Notes: generated by a model not told the origin, from the letters alone. A stretch of 64,000 nt of DNA from Calothrix sp. PCC 6303 (GCF_000317435.1 NC_019751.1:4836001-4900000); one strand, 5' to 3'; positions 17,946 through 27,956 are shown, counted from the first letter of the stretch. Numbers and translations are program-made.

Positions 17946-19541
17946 TTATTTTTTTTCTTGATCTCTAAACTTGCGTAACTCATTCAAAAATGGTTTTCCA
18001 TCTGTAGATACAGAATTCGTAGTTGCTTTTTCAGATTCTGGTTTGCCCGTTTCCTGCGTAAATACTTGTGTTTTTGAGGATTCCATTTCTGAGGATTGAC
18101 TCAACGTCCGCATCCGTTGACGCAACTTATCAATGGGTTTTACTACTTCAGATGTAGTCTGCGAGTTAGTTTGTTGTACAGGCTTAATCTCTACAGGTTT
18201 GTTTGTACCTGGAACTGTAGAACTAGGAATCACAGGTTGTTGCAGCTGGTTAGAAACAGGTTTTAATGTTTCCGTGATATTTTTCAGAACAACTGGTTTT
18301 TGAACTGTATTATCCTCTGATTTTACAGGCGTTTGAGTTGCTGCATCACCAGACTTAGGAGAAATTCGGAAAGAGACATAAGTTGGTTTACCGTTGATTG
18401 CTGCAATCGGACTTTTTTGCAGATAACTAAGTACAGCATCTCTGACTTCTTTTGGTGGTTGAGAACCATCTGCAAGTTCGATAGCATCAACTTCACCCGC
18501 TTTATTCTTGATCACCATACCACCGTCCACAATCCCCGAAATCTTATTACTATCAGAAGTTAGAGTAATGGGAGCAGCAGTAACTAAATCTTTGTACTGT
18601 GTTTTAAACTTAGTAATTTGGTTGATTATACTATCACCAGTTTTGAGATTGCTGGCATAAGTGCCAGATAAAGAATTATTGACATTTGTTGGATTACTTA
18701 CCACAGGATTGGCAGGTGTTCCACCATAAGTTTTAATCTCAGGATTATTAATTGATTCCAGTGGTGCAAATGCCTGCGTTCCATCAGGATTCGTCGCTAC
18801 AGCGTTACCCGCTGGCTGTCCGTTATTCATATTAGCAAAGGGATCCTTCGCTAAGTTAACACCTTTACCTTCATCCTCACCCATCGGTTGAGTTTGTGCA
18901 TTATTACCGGGTGTAAAAGTAGGAGAAATAGGTTGAGTCTGGGGAAAACTAATTTCTTGTCCAGGATTTACACCACGCATTTTATTGGGAGGTATAACTG
19001 GTTTTGAGTTGTTGAAGTTGATGTTGCTATAGTCTGGTGAAGAACTTGTACGTCTAGATGTTCTGGAATTGACAACTTTTCCTTGATTGGGCAAAGGATT
19101 AACTAAAAACCCTGTAGTTTGTTGGAACGGCTGCAAAGGTGGGGTAGTGGAAGAGACAAATGGGGCACCCGATGGTGGGCTAACAAAGGAATTGGAGCTA
19201 TTGAGGGTAGTTGAACCAGTTGAATTGGGCATACCTGGAAGCCCGGTTTGTCCCGAAATTTGACCTTGGGCAGGTAAAGGTAGCAGTGCGTTGGGAGCAC
19301 CTGGTTGTAGCGTTGCCACCTGCGGTATGCGGCTTTGCTCAAAAGGGGTTAACTCTGCCAAACCCAGTGGCTTAGTAATAGGTGCTTGTTTCGTTGACTT
19401 AGCAGAGTCCACAGGCATTAGCGGCAGCAATAGTGCGATCGCACCGTGAATTCCCAAGGATGCTATCGCCGCGATACCCGCTGGTTGACTAAGAATTTCC
19501 GGAACACTCTTGAGCACAGTAATATAAGACATAGGATTCAA
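17946..19541 (-). CDS. Pro/Gln/Ser-rich membrane-anchored protein, TonB-like architecture
   Basis: A 531-residue protein with one N-terminal membrane helix (about residues 22-42, IAAIASLGIHGAIALLLPLM), then a long low-complexity linker rich in Pro, Gln, Asn, Ser and Thr (about 45-300). A compact region follows at about 310-390 (KTQYKDL, SGIVDGGMVIKNKAGEVDAI, KPTYVSFRIS), and then a second disordered tail. One anchor plus a Pro-rich spacer plus a small periplasmic domain is the layout of TonB-type energy transducers, and a short segment resembles the TonB C-terminal fold, but the domain is not at the end and no motif proves it. Function is unknown. The gene is alone, starting at ATG 19541. Confidence 0.55.
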   Translation of the reverse strand: MNPMSYITVLKSVPEILSQPAGIAAIASLGIHGAIALLLPLMPVDSAKSTKQAPITKPLGLAELTPFEQSRIPQVATLQPGAPNALLPLPAQGQISGQTGLPGMPNSTGSTTLNSSNSFVSPPSGAPFVSSTTPPLQPFQQTTGFLVNPLPNQGKVVNSRTSRRTSSSPDYSNINFNNSKPVIPPNKMRGVNPGQEISFPQTQPISPTFTPGNNAQTQPMGEDEGKGVNLAKDPFANMNNGQPAGNAVATNPDGTQAFAPLESINNPEIKTYGGTPANPVVSNPTNVNNSLSGTYASNLKTGDSIINQITKFKTQYKDLVTAAPITLTSDSNKISGIVDGGMVIKNKAGEVDAIELADGSQPPKEVRDAVLSYLQKSPIAAINGKPTYVSFRISPKSGDAATQTPVKSEDNTVQKPVVLKNITETLKPVSNQLQQPVIPSSTVPGTNKPVEIKPVQQTNSQTTSEVVKPIDKLRQRMRTLSQSSEMESSKTQVFTQETGKPESEKATTNSVSTDGKPFLNELRKFRDQEKK

Positions 19542-19902
19542 CTTTCACTCCACACAACGACAACGACTGAATTAACTGTTTTGCGATTTCAACTTAATAT
19601 CTCAGTAATCTTAGTTAAAAATACATCACTACCTAAATCAATAATTCCTACCTAACACTTCAAAACCGGATATATAGTAGCTTTGCGTATATGCTTATTA
19701 TTATCATCAAAAAATTATTATACATAAACTTATTGACAACTATTGACAAACTTTATTTTTTAATCATCTTTAATCCTATTATACTTCGAGACTGGTCAGT
19801 AAATTATAGATTTAAAACTCAAAGCTCGGTAAATTATAACTGGAACAAATAATAAATTTTTCAGTCCGCAAACAATTATCCTAATTCAACCAAACTCTTA
19901 AA
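19542..19902. other. AT-rich divergent intergenic region
   Basis: No gene is seen in 361 bases. It holds direct repeats: attgacaa twice (about 19732 and 19742) and gtaaattata twice (about 19799 and 19830). These could be regulator sites for the divergent TonB-like or lipase-like genes, but no promoter with proper spacing could be assigned. Confidence 0.35.
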
Positions 19903-20598
19903 ATGCCACTACCTACTGTGATTGTACCTGGATATTTAGAAAGTGCAGCCGCCTATTATCCGCTGGAAAAATCACTTCAAGAATCAGGCTACCCAACACT
20001 AACAGTACCTCTAAAAAGACAAGATTGGTTTCCCACTCTTGGGGGTAGAGCCGTCACACCAATTATTCTACAAATTGATCGCACTGTAAAACATCTATTA
20101 AAAGAACATCATGCATCACAAATAAACTTGATCGGTCATTCTGCTGGGGGATGGATATCCCGCATATACATGGGGGAAACAGCTTATTCTGGTAGAGGAG
20201 AGAAAAACTCCACACTCTGGCAAGCACATCCCCAAATTAATACCCTAATTACCTTAGGAACTCCACATGTGAGCCAGGAACGCTGGACACGCTGGAATCT
20301 TGACTTTGTAAATCAAAACTATCCTGGAGCATTCTACACAAATACCCGCTACATTTGTGTTGCTGGCAAGACAATTTTTGGTAAAAGACAGCCAGGTAGT
20401 TGGTTAGCTTATAGTAGTTATCAACTTACATGTGGTATCGGTAATACTTGGGGAGATGGAATCACACCAATCGCTGCCGCACACTTAGAAGGTGCAGAAA
20501 ATATCATCATTGAAGGGGTTAAGCACTCCCCTCGCAGTCCCGGAATTTGGTATGGTTCTCCAAATCAATTGGAAATTTGGAGAAAATATTTGGCATAG
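19903..20598 (+). CDS. alpha/beta-hydrolase, lipase/esterase-like
   Basis: A 231-residue alpha/beta-hydrolase. The nucleophile elbow is LIGHSAGGWISR with Ser 80. The oxyanion region is VIVPGYLESAAAYYPL near the N-terminus, and likely acid and His residues lie in WGDGITPIAAAHLEGA and VKHSPRSPG. The pattern resembles PGAP1/lipase-type proteins widespread in cyanobacteria and plants. No signal peptide is visible, so it is probably cytosolic or peripheral. Substrate is unknown, with membrane lipids or esters expected for this branch. ATG 19903 is clear. The gene is followed by radC after about 215 bases and is probably separate from it. Confidence 0.82.
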   Translation: MPLPTVIVPGYLESAAAYYPLEKSLQESGYPTLTVPLKRQDWFPTLGGRAVTPIILQIDRTVKHLLKEHHASQINLIGHSAGGWISRIYMGETAYSGRGEKNSTLWQAHPQINTLITLGTPHVSQERWTRWNLDFVNQNYPGAFYTNTRYICVAGKTIFGKRQPGSWLAYSSYQLTCGIGNTWGDGITPIAAAHLEGAENIIIEGVKHSPRSPGIWYGSPNQLEIWRKYLA

Positions 20599-20815
20599 CT
20601 TTGTTAATAGCAACAGGGAACGGGAAACAGACAAAAGTGAAAAAAGCCCGGTGTTTTGTATCCCCAAAGTTGAGGGAAATTGAGAGCAAAAGCTGAATAC
20701 TCCCCGTTCCCACCTTTGGCAAAATTAAAGATTTCATCAAATTAAACTACTTTTAGAGAAAAACAGGAGATAACTAAAAAGAGGTACATCTGTCGCCACT
20801 ATTCCTGATTTTCCT

Positions 20816-21547
20816 ATGACCTACTGCCTAAGAATTGCTGATATGGCGGAAAATGAACGTCCAAGAGAACGTTTATTAGCCCATGGAGCAAAAGTACTAT
20901 CCACAGCCGAGTTAATTGCTATTTTACTAGGCACAGGTCAAGGTCCAGGAAAACTTTCGGCTGTCGGTTTAGGACAATATATCCTGCAAGAATTAGGAAA
21001 ACATCAACAGGATGCTTTGGTAGTGATGCGTGATGTTAGTGCTGCTGAATTGATGCAAATTGATGGTGTCGGACCAGCCAAAGCGACCACAATCTTAGCT
21101 GCTGTGGAACTAGGTAAACGGACATTTCAATCACGTCCCGGTGAAAAAACAACCATTGATAGTCCTGCTTCTGCTGCTGCTGCCTTAAGTCAGGATTTGA
21201 TGTGGCAAACCAAAGAATTATTCGCTGTTTTACTTCTAGACGTGAAAAACCGCTTATTGGGAACACAAATTATTACGATTGGGACTGCTACCGAAACTTT
21301 AGCACCACCTCGTGAAATCTTCCGGGAAGTCATTAAACAAAATGCCACCCGCTTGATTATTGCTCATAACCATCCTTCTGGAAATGTAGAACCAAGTTCC
21401 GCAGATATTGATTTAACTCGGCAACTATTGCAGGGGGCAAATTTCCTCGCAATTCCCTTACTGGATCACATTATTTTAGGTGATGGCAACTATCAGAGTT
21501 TGCGGGAAATTACAAATCTGTGGCAAGAATATCCCCAAGGAGATTAG
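20816..21547 (+). CDS. radC: RadC family protein (UPF0758, JAB/MPN domain)
   Basis: A 243-residue RadC-type protein. The N-terminal half contains the helix-hairpin-helix-like segment [24 protein letters not shown] at about residues 76-100. The C-terminal half is the JAB/MPN metalloprotease-like domain with the conserved zinc motif HNHPSG (about 183-188) and Asp at about 196 in [11 protein letters not shown]. The start [20 protein letters not shown] has the conserved NERPRERL element. The historical link to DNA repair is weak, and the biochemical role of RadC is not settled. It is intact, single-copy in the window and not next to any mobile gene. Confidence 0.95.
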   Translation: MTYCLRIADMAENERPRERLLAHGAKVLSTAELIAILLGTGQGPGKLSAVGLGQYILQELGKHQQDALVVMRDVSAAELMQIDGVGPAKATTILAAVELGKRTFQSRPGEKTTIDSPASAAAALSQDLMWQTKELFAVLLLDVKNRLLGTQIITIGTATETLAPPREIFREVIKQNATRLIIAHNHPSGNVEPSSADIDLTRQLLQGANFLAIPLLDHIILGDGNYQSLREITNLWQEYPQGD

Positions 21548-22251
21548 AAATAGCTAGTACGTCGAGGCAGTGGGGTAAAGCCTCTTATTACTGGGGGTTT
21601 TCAGAGTTAAATAATGACCTGGTTATTTACGCCGTGCTGCGCTGCGCGTTTCTTGGATGCCCGAAAGGGCTATACAGCAAGCCCTAAGTATTAATTTACT
21701 TACTTTTCGTTTTTTAGAAGCGCTCACATCTATAACTTAATGCTAGAGATATACTACGTATACGCAAGCCATATATTTTGCAGAAAAAATTAAATTAATA
21801 TATTGATATTGCCAAATTTATGTAGCTATTGTGATTTATCAGAGCATCATGGGCAATCTTAGGTTAGTTACCTGATTGATATTACTGTGCAGCCTCAATC
21901 TGCATCTCATTTTACATATCTGTAAATCAAAAAATTTCGGTAACTTCTAATCATCCGTCAATTTACAGCAAGCTATGTTAGCCATATTTTTAAATTGGCT
22001 AGAGAAAGTAGTTGCTAAGTAAGACATAGGTGGAATTTAGGACTTTTATCAGAAGCCTGGTAGAAGCTGATTGTTAACTTAAGTTAAGTAGGTGGGTAGG
22101 AAAAATAGTCGTTATGGGGAGTGAGTAGCGAATAGTGAGTATTGGTCAGGATTTTGAGTATAATTTACACTTTGTTACACAGTTGTGTTTATTTGTGCCG
22201 ACTTACTGAGTAATCTGAATTTATTTAATTTAATATAAAGCGGAGAAATAT
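21548..22251. other. 704-base intergenic region with a dispersed repeat
   Basis: No gene is seen. A dispersed repeat (gcgtttcttggatgcccgaaagggc, about 21646-21670) also occurs near 6984 and, as a variant, inverted near 51465. The rest is AT-rich and presumably carries the promoter of the FIST-kinase operon. No motif could be assigned. Confidence 0.45.
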
Positions 22252-23433
22252 ATGTTGAAGGTTGTCATTGGTCATAGCGATGATCCAAGTTCTGAGGGAG
22301 CGATTGAAGATGTTTTAGATCAATGTCGTCAAACTCTTGGAGAAATAGAACCTAAAGCTGGGATATTACTTAATGCTATTGATTTTGATCATGCCGTTAT
22401 TCTCAAAGAAATTGATCAGGCATTTCCTGGACTTGATTTAATTGGTTGTACCACAGATGGAGAGATGTCTTCAGTCTTAGGATTTCAACAAGATTCATTA
22501 ATCTTGATGTTGTTTTGTTCAGATGATGTTGGGATTGAGGTTGGTATCGGGTATGAAGCTAGTAAAGACCCCATTGCAGCTGCTCACCAAGCTGTTGAGA
22601 AAGCAAATCCAAATCAGGATGTTCCCAAATTGTGTATTCTTCTGCCTGCCAGCTATATTACAGATGGGACAACAACTAATGGGGAATTAATTCTTCAAGG
22701 ATTAAAACAAGCTTTAGGTGAGAAGGTACCAATTATTGGTGGTACTGCTGGGGATCAATATCGCTTTAAAAATACTTATCAATTCTTTGGTACAGAAATT
22801 CTAAACGATACATTACCCATTTTGGTTTTTTATGGAGATATTTTATTTTCCTATGGTACTGGTTGCGGTTGGGAGCCTTTAGGTTCTGCTGGTGTTATAA
22901 CCAAATCTGAGGGGACTACACTGTATGAGATAGATGGGAAACCAGCACTGGAGTTTTATCAGCATTATTTAGGTAATCGTCCCCCGACTGCGGAAAATCC
23001 ATTAGCAGTGTATGAGAGAGATAGCGATCGCACTGACTTACCAGAACGTTATTATATGCGAGTGCCCAACTTATGCGATCGCACAAACGGTAGCATCAAA
23101 TTTTTGGGTAATGTTCCCGAACAATCAATGATCAAAATGACCAATATTAATCGGGATGAAATTATCGCAGCATCTAAAACTTCATTTCAAACTGCCTTAG
23201 AAAATTATCCAGGAACCGAACCAGAAATAGTTTTAATCTTTTCCTGCTGCTGTCGTCGTTGGCTTCTAGGTACAAGAGCAAAGCAAGAGTATCAATTAGT
23301 TAGAGAAACAGTTTCCCCAAATATACCGATTGCTGGGTTTTATACATATGGTGAATTTGCACCCTTAGAATCGGGTGGTGAAACCTACTACCATCAAGAA
23401 ACATTTGTGACTTTGCTATTGGGAACAAAATAG
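22252..23433 (+). CDS. FIST-domain sensory protein (FIST_N plus FIST_C)
   Basis: A 393-residue protein made of a FIST N-terminal domain (about residues 20-220, with LDLIGCTTDGEMSS and PIIGGTAGD) and a FIST_C domain (about 225-375, with EPEIVLIFSCCCRRWLLG and IAGFYTYGEFAP). FIST domains are proposed small-ligand sensors in signal-transduction proteins, possibly for amino acids. Here the domain stands alone with no output module, but a histidine kinase gene starts 6 bases after its stop, so the two proteins likely form a split sensor system. The start has a good ribosome-binding site (cggaga). The CCC cluster at about residue 333 is notable. Confidence 0.9.
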   Translation: MLKVVIGHSDDPSSEGAIEDVLDQCRQTLGEIEPKAGILLNAIDFDHAVILKEIDQAFPGLDLIGCTTDGEMSSVLGFQQDSLILMLFCSDDVGIEVGIGYEASKDPIAAAHQAVEKANPNQDVPKLCILLPASYITDGTTTNGELILQGLKQALGEKVPIIGGTAGDQYRFKNTYQFFGTEILNDTLPILVFYGDILFSYGTGCGWEPLGSAGVITKSEGTTLYEIDGKPALEFYQHYLGNRPPTAENPLAVYERDSDRTDLPERYYMRVPNLCDRTNGSIKFLGNVPEQSMIKMTNINRDEIIAASKTSFQTALENYPGTEPEIVLIFSCCCRRWLLGTRAKQEYQLVRETVSPNIPIAGFYTYGEFAPLESGGETYYHQETFVTLLLGTK

Positions 23434-23439
23434 ATTTCC

Positions 23440-24510
23440 ATGGAACCGATAGATTACGAGAGCAGAATTAAGGAATTAGAAAAAAGCGTCCGAATTCTCC
23501 AAAAAAAATTGGAACGTTCGGAAATAGATCGACAACAATTAGAAAATGCTAGTGATTTGAGGGAATCAGTCCTCAAAAGTGTAATTCGCAATTTGGAAGC
23601 ATCTGAAGTTTCTCTAAAACAACGTACAGAGGAATTAGAAACGACACTAACTAATCTCAAATCTGTGCAGATGAAATTAATTGAGTCTGAGAAAATGTCT
23701 GCTCTCGGAGTCTTAGTTGCTGGAATTGCCCACGAAATTAATAATCCAGTTAGTTTTATATATGGAAACTTATTCCATGCTCATCGTTATTTTCAAGATT
23801 TAATTACACTTATAGATTTATATCAATATTATTATCCTGAACCAGCCTCGGAAATTAAAGCAAAAATTGAAAAAATTGAACTATCTTTTCTCAAGGAAGA
23901 TCTAGAGAAACTATTTAAGTCAATGAGTATGGGAGCAAATAGAATAGAAAAAATCGTTAAGTCACTACGGACTTTTTCTCGATTAGATGAAGCCGAACTT
24001 AAAAAAATCGATATTCATGAAGGAATTGACAGTACATTAGTTATTTTGAATAGTCGTCTAAAATTTATCCCAGAGTCTTCCAGGCAAATTGAAGTAATTC
24101 GGAATTACGGCAAATTACCTCTGATTAATTGTTATGCTGGTCAGCTTAATCAAGTATTTATGAATATTATTGCTAACGCAATTGATGCATTAGAAGAAAT
24201 GCTGGAAACAACACAGACAAACATTAATTTAAAATCTAGATTACCGACTATTGAAATTATTACTGAGACTATTAATGATGATTGGGTTGTGGTTAGAATT
24301 AGAGATAATGGTTTAGGAATGAGCGAAAAAGTGCGCTCTAAATTATTCAATCCCTTCTTCACAACTAAAGACATTGGCAAAGGAACAGGCTTGGGTTTAT
24401 CTATTAGTTATCAACATGTTGTGGAACTTCATGCGGGAAAGCTTGAATGTAATTCTACCCTGGGAAATGGATCTGAGTTTGTGATTTCTATCCCCTCGAA
24501 AAAAAGCTAA
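23440..24510 (+). CDS. sensor histidine kinase paired with FIST protein
   Basis: A 356-residue soluble histidine kinase. Residues 1-85 form a coiled coil (many heptad Leu, Glu, Lys). The phospho-acceptor His is in LVAGIAHEINNPVSF at about residue 98. The ATPase domain shows the N box NIIANAIDAL, G1 DNGLGMS, F box FFTTKDIG and G2 GTGLGLSIS. No PAS, GAF or membrane segment is present, so signal input probably comes from the FIST protein encoded 6 bases upstream. No cognate response regulator is adjacent. The AHEINNP class of kinase is common in cyanobacteria. Confidence 0.93.
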   Translation: MEPIDYESRIKELEKSVRILQKKLERSEIDRQQLENASDLRESVLKSVIRNLEASEVSLKQRTEELETTLTNLKSVQMKLIESEKMSALGVLVAGIAHEINNPVSFIYGNLFHAHRYFQDLITLIDLYQYYYPEPASEIKAKIEKIELSFLKEDLEKLFKSMSMGANRIEKIVKSLRTFSRLDEAELKKIDIHEGIDSTLVILNSRLKFIPESSRQIEVIRNYGKLPLINCYAGQLNQVFMNIIANAIDALEEMLETTQTNINLKSRLPTIEIITETINDDWVVVRIRDNGLGMSEKVRSKLFNPFFTTKDIGKGTGLGLSISYQHVVELHAGKLECNSTLGNGSEFVISIPSKKS

Positions 24511-24800
24511 ATAATTATCGATACTTATCTTAGTCACCGAAGAGGCAGAGGGGAAGGGGATAGGCTGTTGACTTTTCCCATCTGCGCGGAGCGTATCACT
24601 TCGTGGAAGCAAGCTACGGGCAGAGTCTCGAATAGAAGCAAAGCATGGGTAGGAGAGCTACGCCCTTGTAGGGCGCTCTAAAAGAATGCGTGAAGTTCTG
24701 CGTCTCAGTCTTCCCCCTTGCTCCATGCTCTCTTGCTTCTTTTGACCACGACTAATTCCAGGTACAATTATTTGATTTGGGAATAATTACTTTACCGATT
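24511..24800. repeat. dispersed-repeat-rich intergenic segment
   Basis: No gene is seen. It contains variants of small cyanobacterial repeats, including ccttgtagggcgctctaaaa-gaatgcg at about 24664-24690, which recurs in the opposite orientation at about 27928-27955. Confidence 0.5.
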
Positions 24801-25139
24801 CTACTTCCAATTATTTTCAGCTTGTTGTAAGACATAGGTGGACACAGCTTGAATTTCTTCAACTGTGAGACGGTCTTGATATGCTGACATATTATTTTTA
24901 CCATTAGCAACGATTACTGATATGGCATCCACAGAATCCATATTATTTTTTCGTAATACCTTGAGTTTTAGATTTTTACCGCGCCGAATAATGTTACCAC
25001 CGTTTATATGGCACCCTGCACAGTTGCTCTCAAATATTTTTGCCCCATTTGAGTTTAAGGTATCGGCTGTTACAGGCTGAACAACCGTAAATAACACCAT
25101 AAACAGTATTAAAATCAATACTTGTGAGAGTTTTTTCAA
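24801..25139 (-). CDS. petJ: cytochrome c6-like c-type cytochrome
   Basis: A 112-residue thylakoid-lumen electron carrier that moves electrons from cytochrome b6f to photosystem I or to oxidase. A signal peptide occupies about residues 1-25 (lysines at 2-3, then a long hydrophobic run, VTA-DT cleavage). Haem is bound by CAGCH at about residues 40-44, and the distal Met is in NNMSAYQDRL. The C-terminal pattern IQAVSTYVLQQAENNW is typical of cytochrome c6. The start is TTG 25139, supported by cggagaa 8 bases upstream. The sequence is more basic than textbook PetJ (RRGKNLKLKVLRKNN), so it could be a cytochrome c6 paralogue. Confidence 0.8.
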   Translation of the reverse strand: MKKLSQVLILILFMVLFTVVQPVTADTLNSNGAKIFESNCAGCHINGGNIIRRGKNLKLKVLRKNNMDSVDAISVIVANGKNNMSAYQDRLTVEEIQAVSTYVLQQAENNWK

Positions 25140-25348
25140 GTTGTTTCTCCGAATTAAAATGATTACTTTGTTTATTTTTTAAAATCTATACCTTTTGGCA
25201 GATGTTTAAAGATTTTATATTCTTTCTCTACATCTGAAGACATAAATATTTTTAAGCTGACGATCTTTCTACCTTTCGATGTAATACATTTTATCTTCAT
25301 TGAGTCATCATGAGTTCATAGGATATAGTAACTTGAAGTAGATTCAAT

Positions 25349-26161
25349 ATGGCTAACAATATCAAAGAGCAAATAAAAACTGACCTTCAGCAAGTAAAAG
25401 AAACCGGGCAATTACGGATTGAAAGAATTCGGGAAATCGTCAGATTAGCGGTTTCTGGAGTTATATCTGAACTAAAACAAGGCTCAAACGATGCTCGCTG
25501 GATCGTTAACGATGCAGTGACAGCAGTAACTGAAACTCTCCAAGAGCGTGGCGAAGAATTTAAGGAAGAAGTAACAGCTTCGATTGAAGGAGCTTTAGAA
25601 GCCGTTAATAGTAAGCGTCATGAAAATATTGCCAAAACTCAGGCTGAAGTCAAACAACTTCAATCTAAGTTAGACACAGAAGAAGCGAATATAAATCAGG
25701 AAGTAGATGAAATTTTAAGAGAAATTCAAGAAAAAGGACAAACAAAATCATCACAAGCTAAGGTCGCAATTGACTCAGCAGTGGAAAGCATCAAAAATAG
25801 TGAAGAATTCGCCCTACTACAGAAACGCTATGCCCAATTACAATCTCAGTTAGCAATAGCTAAAGCAAATCTCAGCGCACGTTATGGTGGACGCACAGAA
25901 GAGATTAACGGCTATTTGGAAGATGCAAAACAATGGTATAACAAAACCCTTCCCCAACCGGAAGTAATTGTAGAACAAGTGAAAGAAAAGCACTTACAAC
26001 TTGATGAAAAATTAGCGGAAGCTGGAAGCGCTTTAGCACGGAAAGAACGCCAGATTAAACATTTGCTTCGAGATTTGTTATTGAGCGCAAGTAATATGTT
26101 TAAAGATAAAGAAGCAGATAATCAAGTTGTTGATAAAGAGCGTGAAGTAGTTCGTAAGTAA
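25349..26161 (+). CDS. long coiled-coil protein of unknown function
   Basis: A 270-residue protein, almost entirely alpha-helical and charged, with heptad-type spacing from about residue 15 to 240 and no membrane helix, signal or enzyme motif. A Tyr/Gly/Pro-containing break occurs at about 185-205 (RYGGRTEEINGYLEDAKQWYNKTLPQP). The composition (Glu, Lys, Gln, Ala) is like apolipoprotein- or histone-H1-style cyanobacterial proteins that coat membranes or gas vesicles, but I cannot assign a family. ATG 25349 is clear. The gene stands alone, divergent from the cytochrome gene and followed by a dispersed repeat. Confidence 0.6.
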   Translation: MANNIKEQIKTDLQQVKETGQLRIERIREIVRLAVSGVISELKQGSNDARWIVNDAVTAVTETLQERGEEFKEEVTASIEGALEAVNSKRHENIAKTQAEVKQLQSKLDTEEANINQEVDEILREIQEKGQTKSSQAKVAIDSAVESIKNSEEFALLQKRYAQLQSQLAIAKANLSARYGGRTEEINGYLEDAKQWYNKTLPQPEVIVEQVKEKHLQLDEKLAEAGSALARKERQIKHLLRDLLLSASNMFKDKEADNQVVDKEREVVRK

Positions 26162-26416
26162 GGTAACTAACGAAGGGAACATCTCACTTTTTGAATCAAT
26201 GCCCTGGAAGGGTATCGTTATACAGACAAAGCTTGCCACTCAAAGAGAAGCCCCTATCGCTTTCACGACGGCTGAGGCTTCACCAACGCTACGCGTTGGT
26301 GAAGCCTGCGCTTTGCGCTTACGTCGTTCCTCCAACCTTGGGTTCGCAAGCTACGCAATGACAATTGGACATTTTTTTACTTGGAATACTCCTAAACCAG
26401 AAGTGTTAGAATTTCA
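26162..26416. repeat. intergenic segment with a palindromic dispersed repeat
   Basis: Contains the palindrome gcttcaccaacg/cgttggtgaagc at about 26278-26306, followed by repeat-like gcttacgtcgttcctcc and ggttcgcaagctacgcaatgac. The last part resembles the repeat seen near 8590. No gene is seen. Confidence 0.5.
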
Positions 26417-27646
26417 CTACATTTGTGTGGGGAAAGCACCAGGTTGAACTGCTAAACTTACGCTTTGCCCGTTACGACGCAGCTCTACACTTAAGTTCTT
26501 ACCGATTTGGCTATCTTCCACTATTTTTTGTAAGGCATTCGGATCACTCACTTGTTGTCCATTCAACTTAGAAATTACGTCACCAGCTTTAATTCCGGCT
26601 TTAGCAGCAGGGGAATTGGGAACAACTTTAGCCACCAAAACGCCTTTATCTTCAGTGATATTGAAACCACTATTAGGATCAGAGTTGATATTTTGCTTTA
26701 ATTCTGGAGTTAATCCCACCATTTGGATTCCCAGATAGGGATGTTCAACTTTACCAGTGGAAATTAATTGAGATGCAATCCGTTGAGCGGTATTAATGGG
26801 GATGGCAAAACCGATACCTTGGGCACCTTGAATAATTGCAGTATTCATCCCGATTACCTCACCACTGGCATTTAGCAAAGGTCCTCCAGAATTACCAGGA
26901 TTAATTGCGGCATCAGTTTGAATATAATTAACCCGCTTATCAGGGGCACCAATTTGGTTGCTGCTACGTCCAGTTGCACTGATAATTCCAGTAGTTACGG
27001 TATTATCTAAACCGAGGGGATTACCAATAGCGATCGCCCACTCACCAGGTTCTAATCGATCAGAATTACCCAAGCTCATCGCAGGTAAATTATTTGCCTG
27101 AATTTTGATCACAGCAACATCAGTTAATGCGTCCTTGCCCATTACTTTACCCTGGAAACTGCGTCCATCCTTGAGGGTGACACGGACAGTATCTGCACCA
27201 TCAACAACGTGGGCATTTGTGAGGATTTCCCCACTACTACCATCAGCTTTGATGATGAAACCAGAACCAGTTCCTTGTTCTACACGTCTTCTTGACGGTA
27301 ATTGAGACTGGGAACCAAAGAAGCGTTGGAAAAATGGATCACTAAATTCGCTAGATGCTCGTCTATTAACGGTTCGGGAAGCATCAATTCTAACTACTGC
27401 CGAACCAACATTTTTAACTACATTAGTGACATAGTTGGAATCACTTGGAGCAACTAGGGGTGCAGCTTTGGCAGAACCAACGGCAATATTGGCAATTTGC
27501 TGTTGATTTTGAGCTATGTAACCACCTGCAAAGGTCATCCCAGAACCCACTAATAGTAGCGATAGATTCATCGCTTTTTTCCGCCAGGGTTTGGGCTGTT
27601 GTGAAGAATTTTTAGATAAATTATCGTGACTATCTTTGTTTAACAT
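26417..27646 (-). CDS. HtrA/Deg family serine protease (HhoA/HhoB/HtrA type)
   Basis: A 409-residue trypsin-like periplasmic or lumenal quality-control protease. An N-terminal membrane anchor lies at about residues 27-48. The protease domain carries the triad: His in [10 protein letters not shown] (about 146), Asp in LTDVAVIKI (about 176) and Ser in [10 protein letters not shown] (about 253). One PDZ domain follows at about 300-395 ([23 protein letters not shown]). One PDZ and a short linker fit the cyanobacterial HhoA/HhoB/HtrA trio, and which one is not resolved. The ATG at 27646 is preferred over an in-frame TTG at 27652. Confidence 0.93.
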   Translation of the reverse strand: MLNKDSHDNLSKNSSQQPKPWRKKAMNLSLLLVGSGMTFAGGYIAQNQQQIANIAVGSAKAAPLVAPSDSNYVTNVVKNVGSAVVRIDASRTVNRRASSEFSDPFFQRFFGSQSQLPSRRRVEQGTGSGFIIKADGSSGEILTNAHVVDGADTVRVTLKDGRSFQGKVMGKDALTDVAVIKIQANNLPAMSLGNSDRLEPGEWAIAIGNPLGLDNTVTTGIISATGRSSNQIGAPDKRVNYIQTDAAINPGNSGGPLLNASGEVIGMNTAIIQGAQGIGFAIPINTAQRIASQLISTGKVEHPYLGIQMVGLTPELKQNINSDPNSGFNITEDKGVLVAKVVPNSPAAKAGIKAGDVISKLNGQQVSDPNALQKIVEDSQIGKNLSVELRRNGQSVSLAVQPGAFPTQM

Positions 27647-27757
27647 TTGCAATAAACTGGTATTTCTATAGTTATCTTCAGTTTAGACAGTGGTTGTGGA
27701 GATATTGTTGCAATTACATGGCATCTGTGTGAATAAACCTTGGTGGTGAAAAGAAGC

Positions 27758-27914
27758 AAGGGGGCAGGGAGTAGGGGGAGTAGGGGAGTAGGGGAGTAGG
27801 GGAGTAGGGGAGTAGGGGAGTAGGGGAGTAGGGGAGTAGGGGGAGTAGGGGAGCAGGGGGAGTAGGGGAGTAGGGGGAGCAGGGGGAGCAGGGGGAGTAA
27901 GGGGGAGCAGGGGA
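27758..27914. repeat. G-rich tandem repeat (GGGGAGTAG-type)
   Basis: Sixteen or so imperfect copies of a 9-10-base unit, GGGGAGTAG or GGGGGAGCAG, run without interruption upstream of htrA. The strand asymmetry is extreme (almost no C on the plus strand), so the plus strand could form G-quadruplexes. Length changes by slippage are expected. Confidence 0.85.
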
Positions 27915-27927
27915 GAGAAGTTCTCTC

Positions 27928-27956
27928 AGATTCCGCATTCTTTTAGAGCGTCCTGC
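27928..27956 (-). repeat. dispersed repeat shared with 24664-24690
   Basis: gcattcttttagagcg followed by tcctgcaagg is the reverse complement of the repeat downstream of the FIST-associated kinase, with a few changes. Confidence 0.5.

Noticed and set aside
26199-26447. 82-codon plus-strand frame
   Set aside because: Mostly encoded by dispersed palindromic repeats and overlaps the htrA end.
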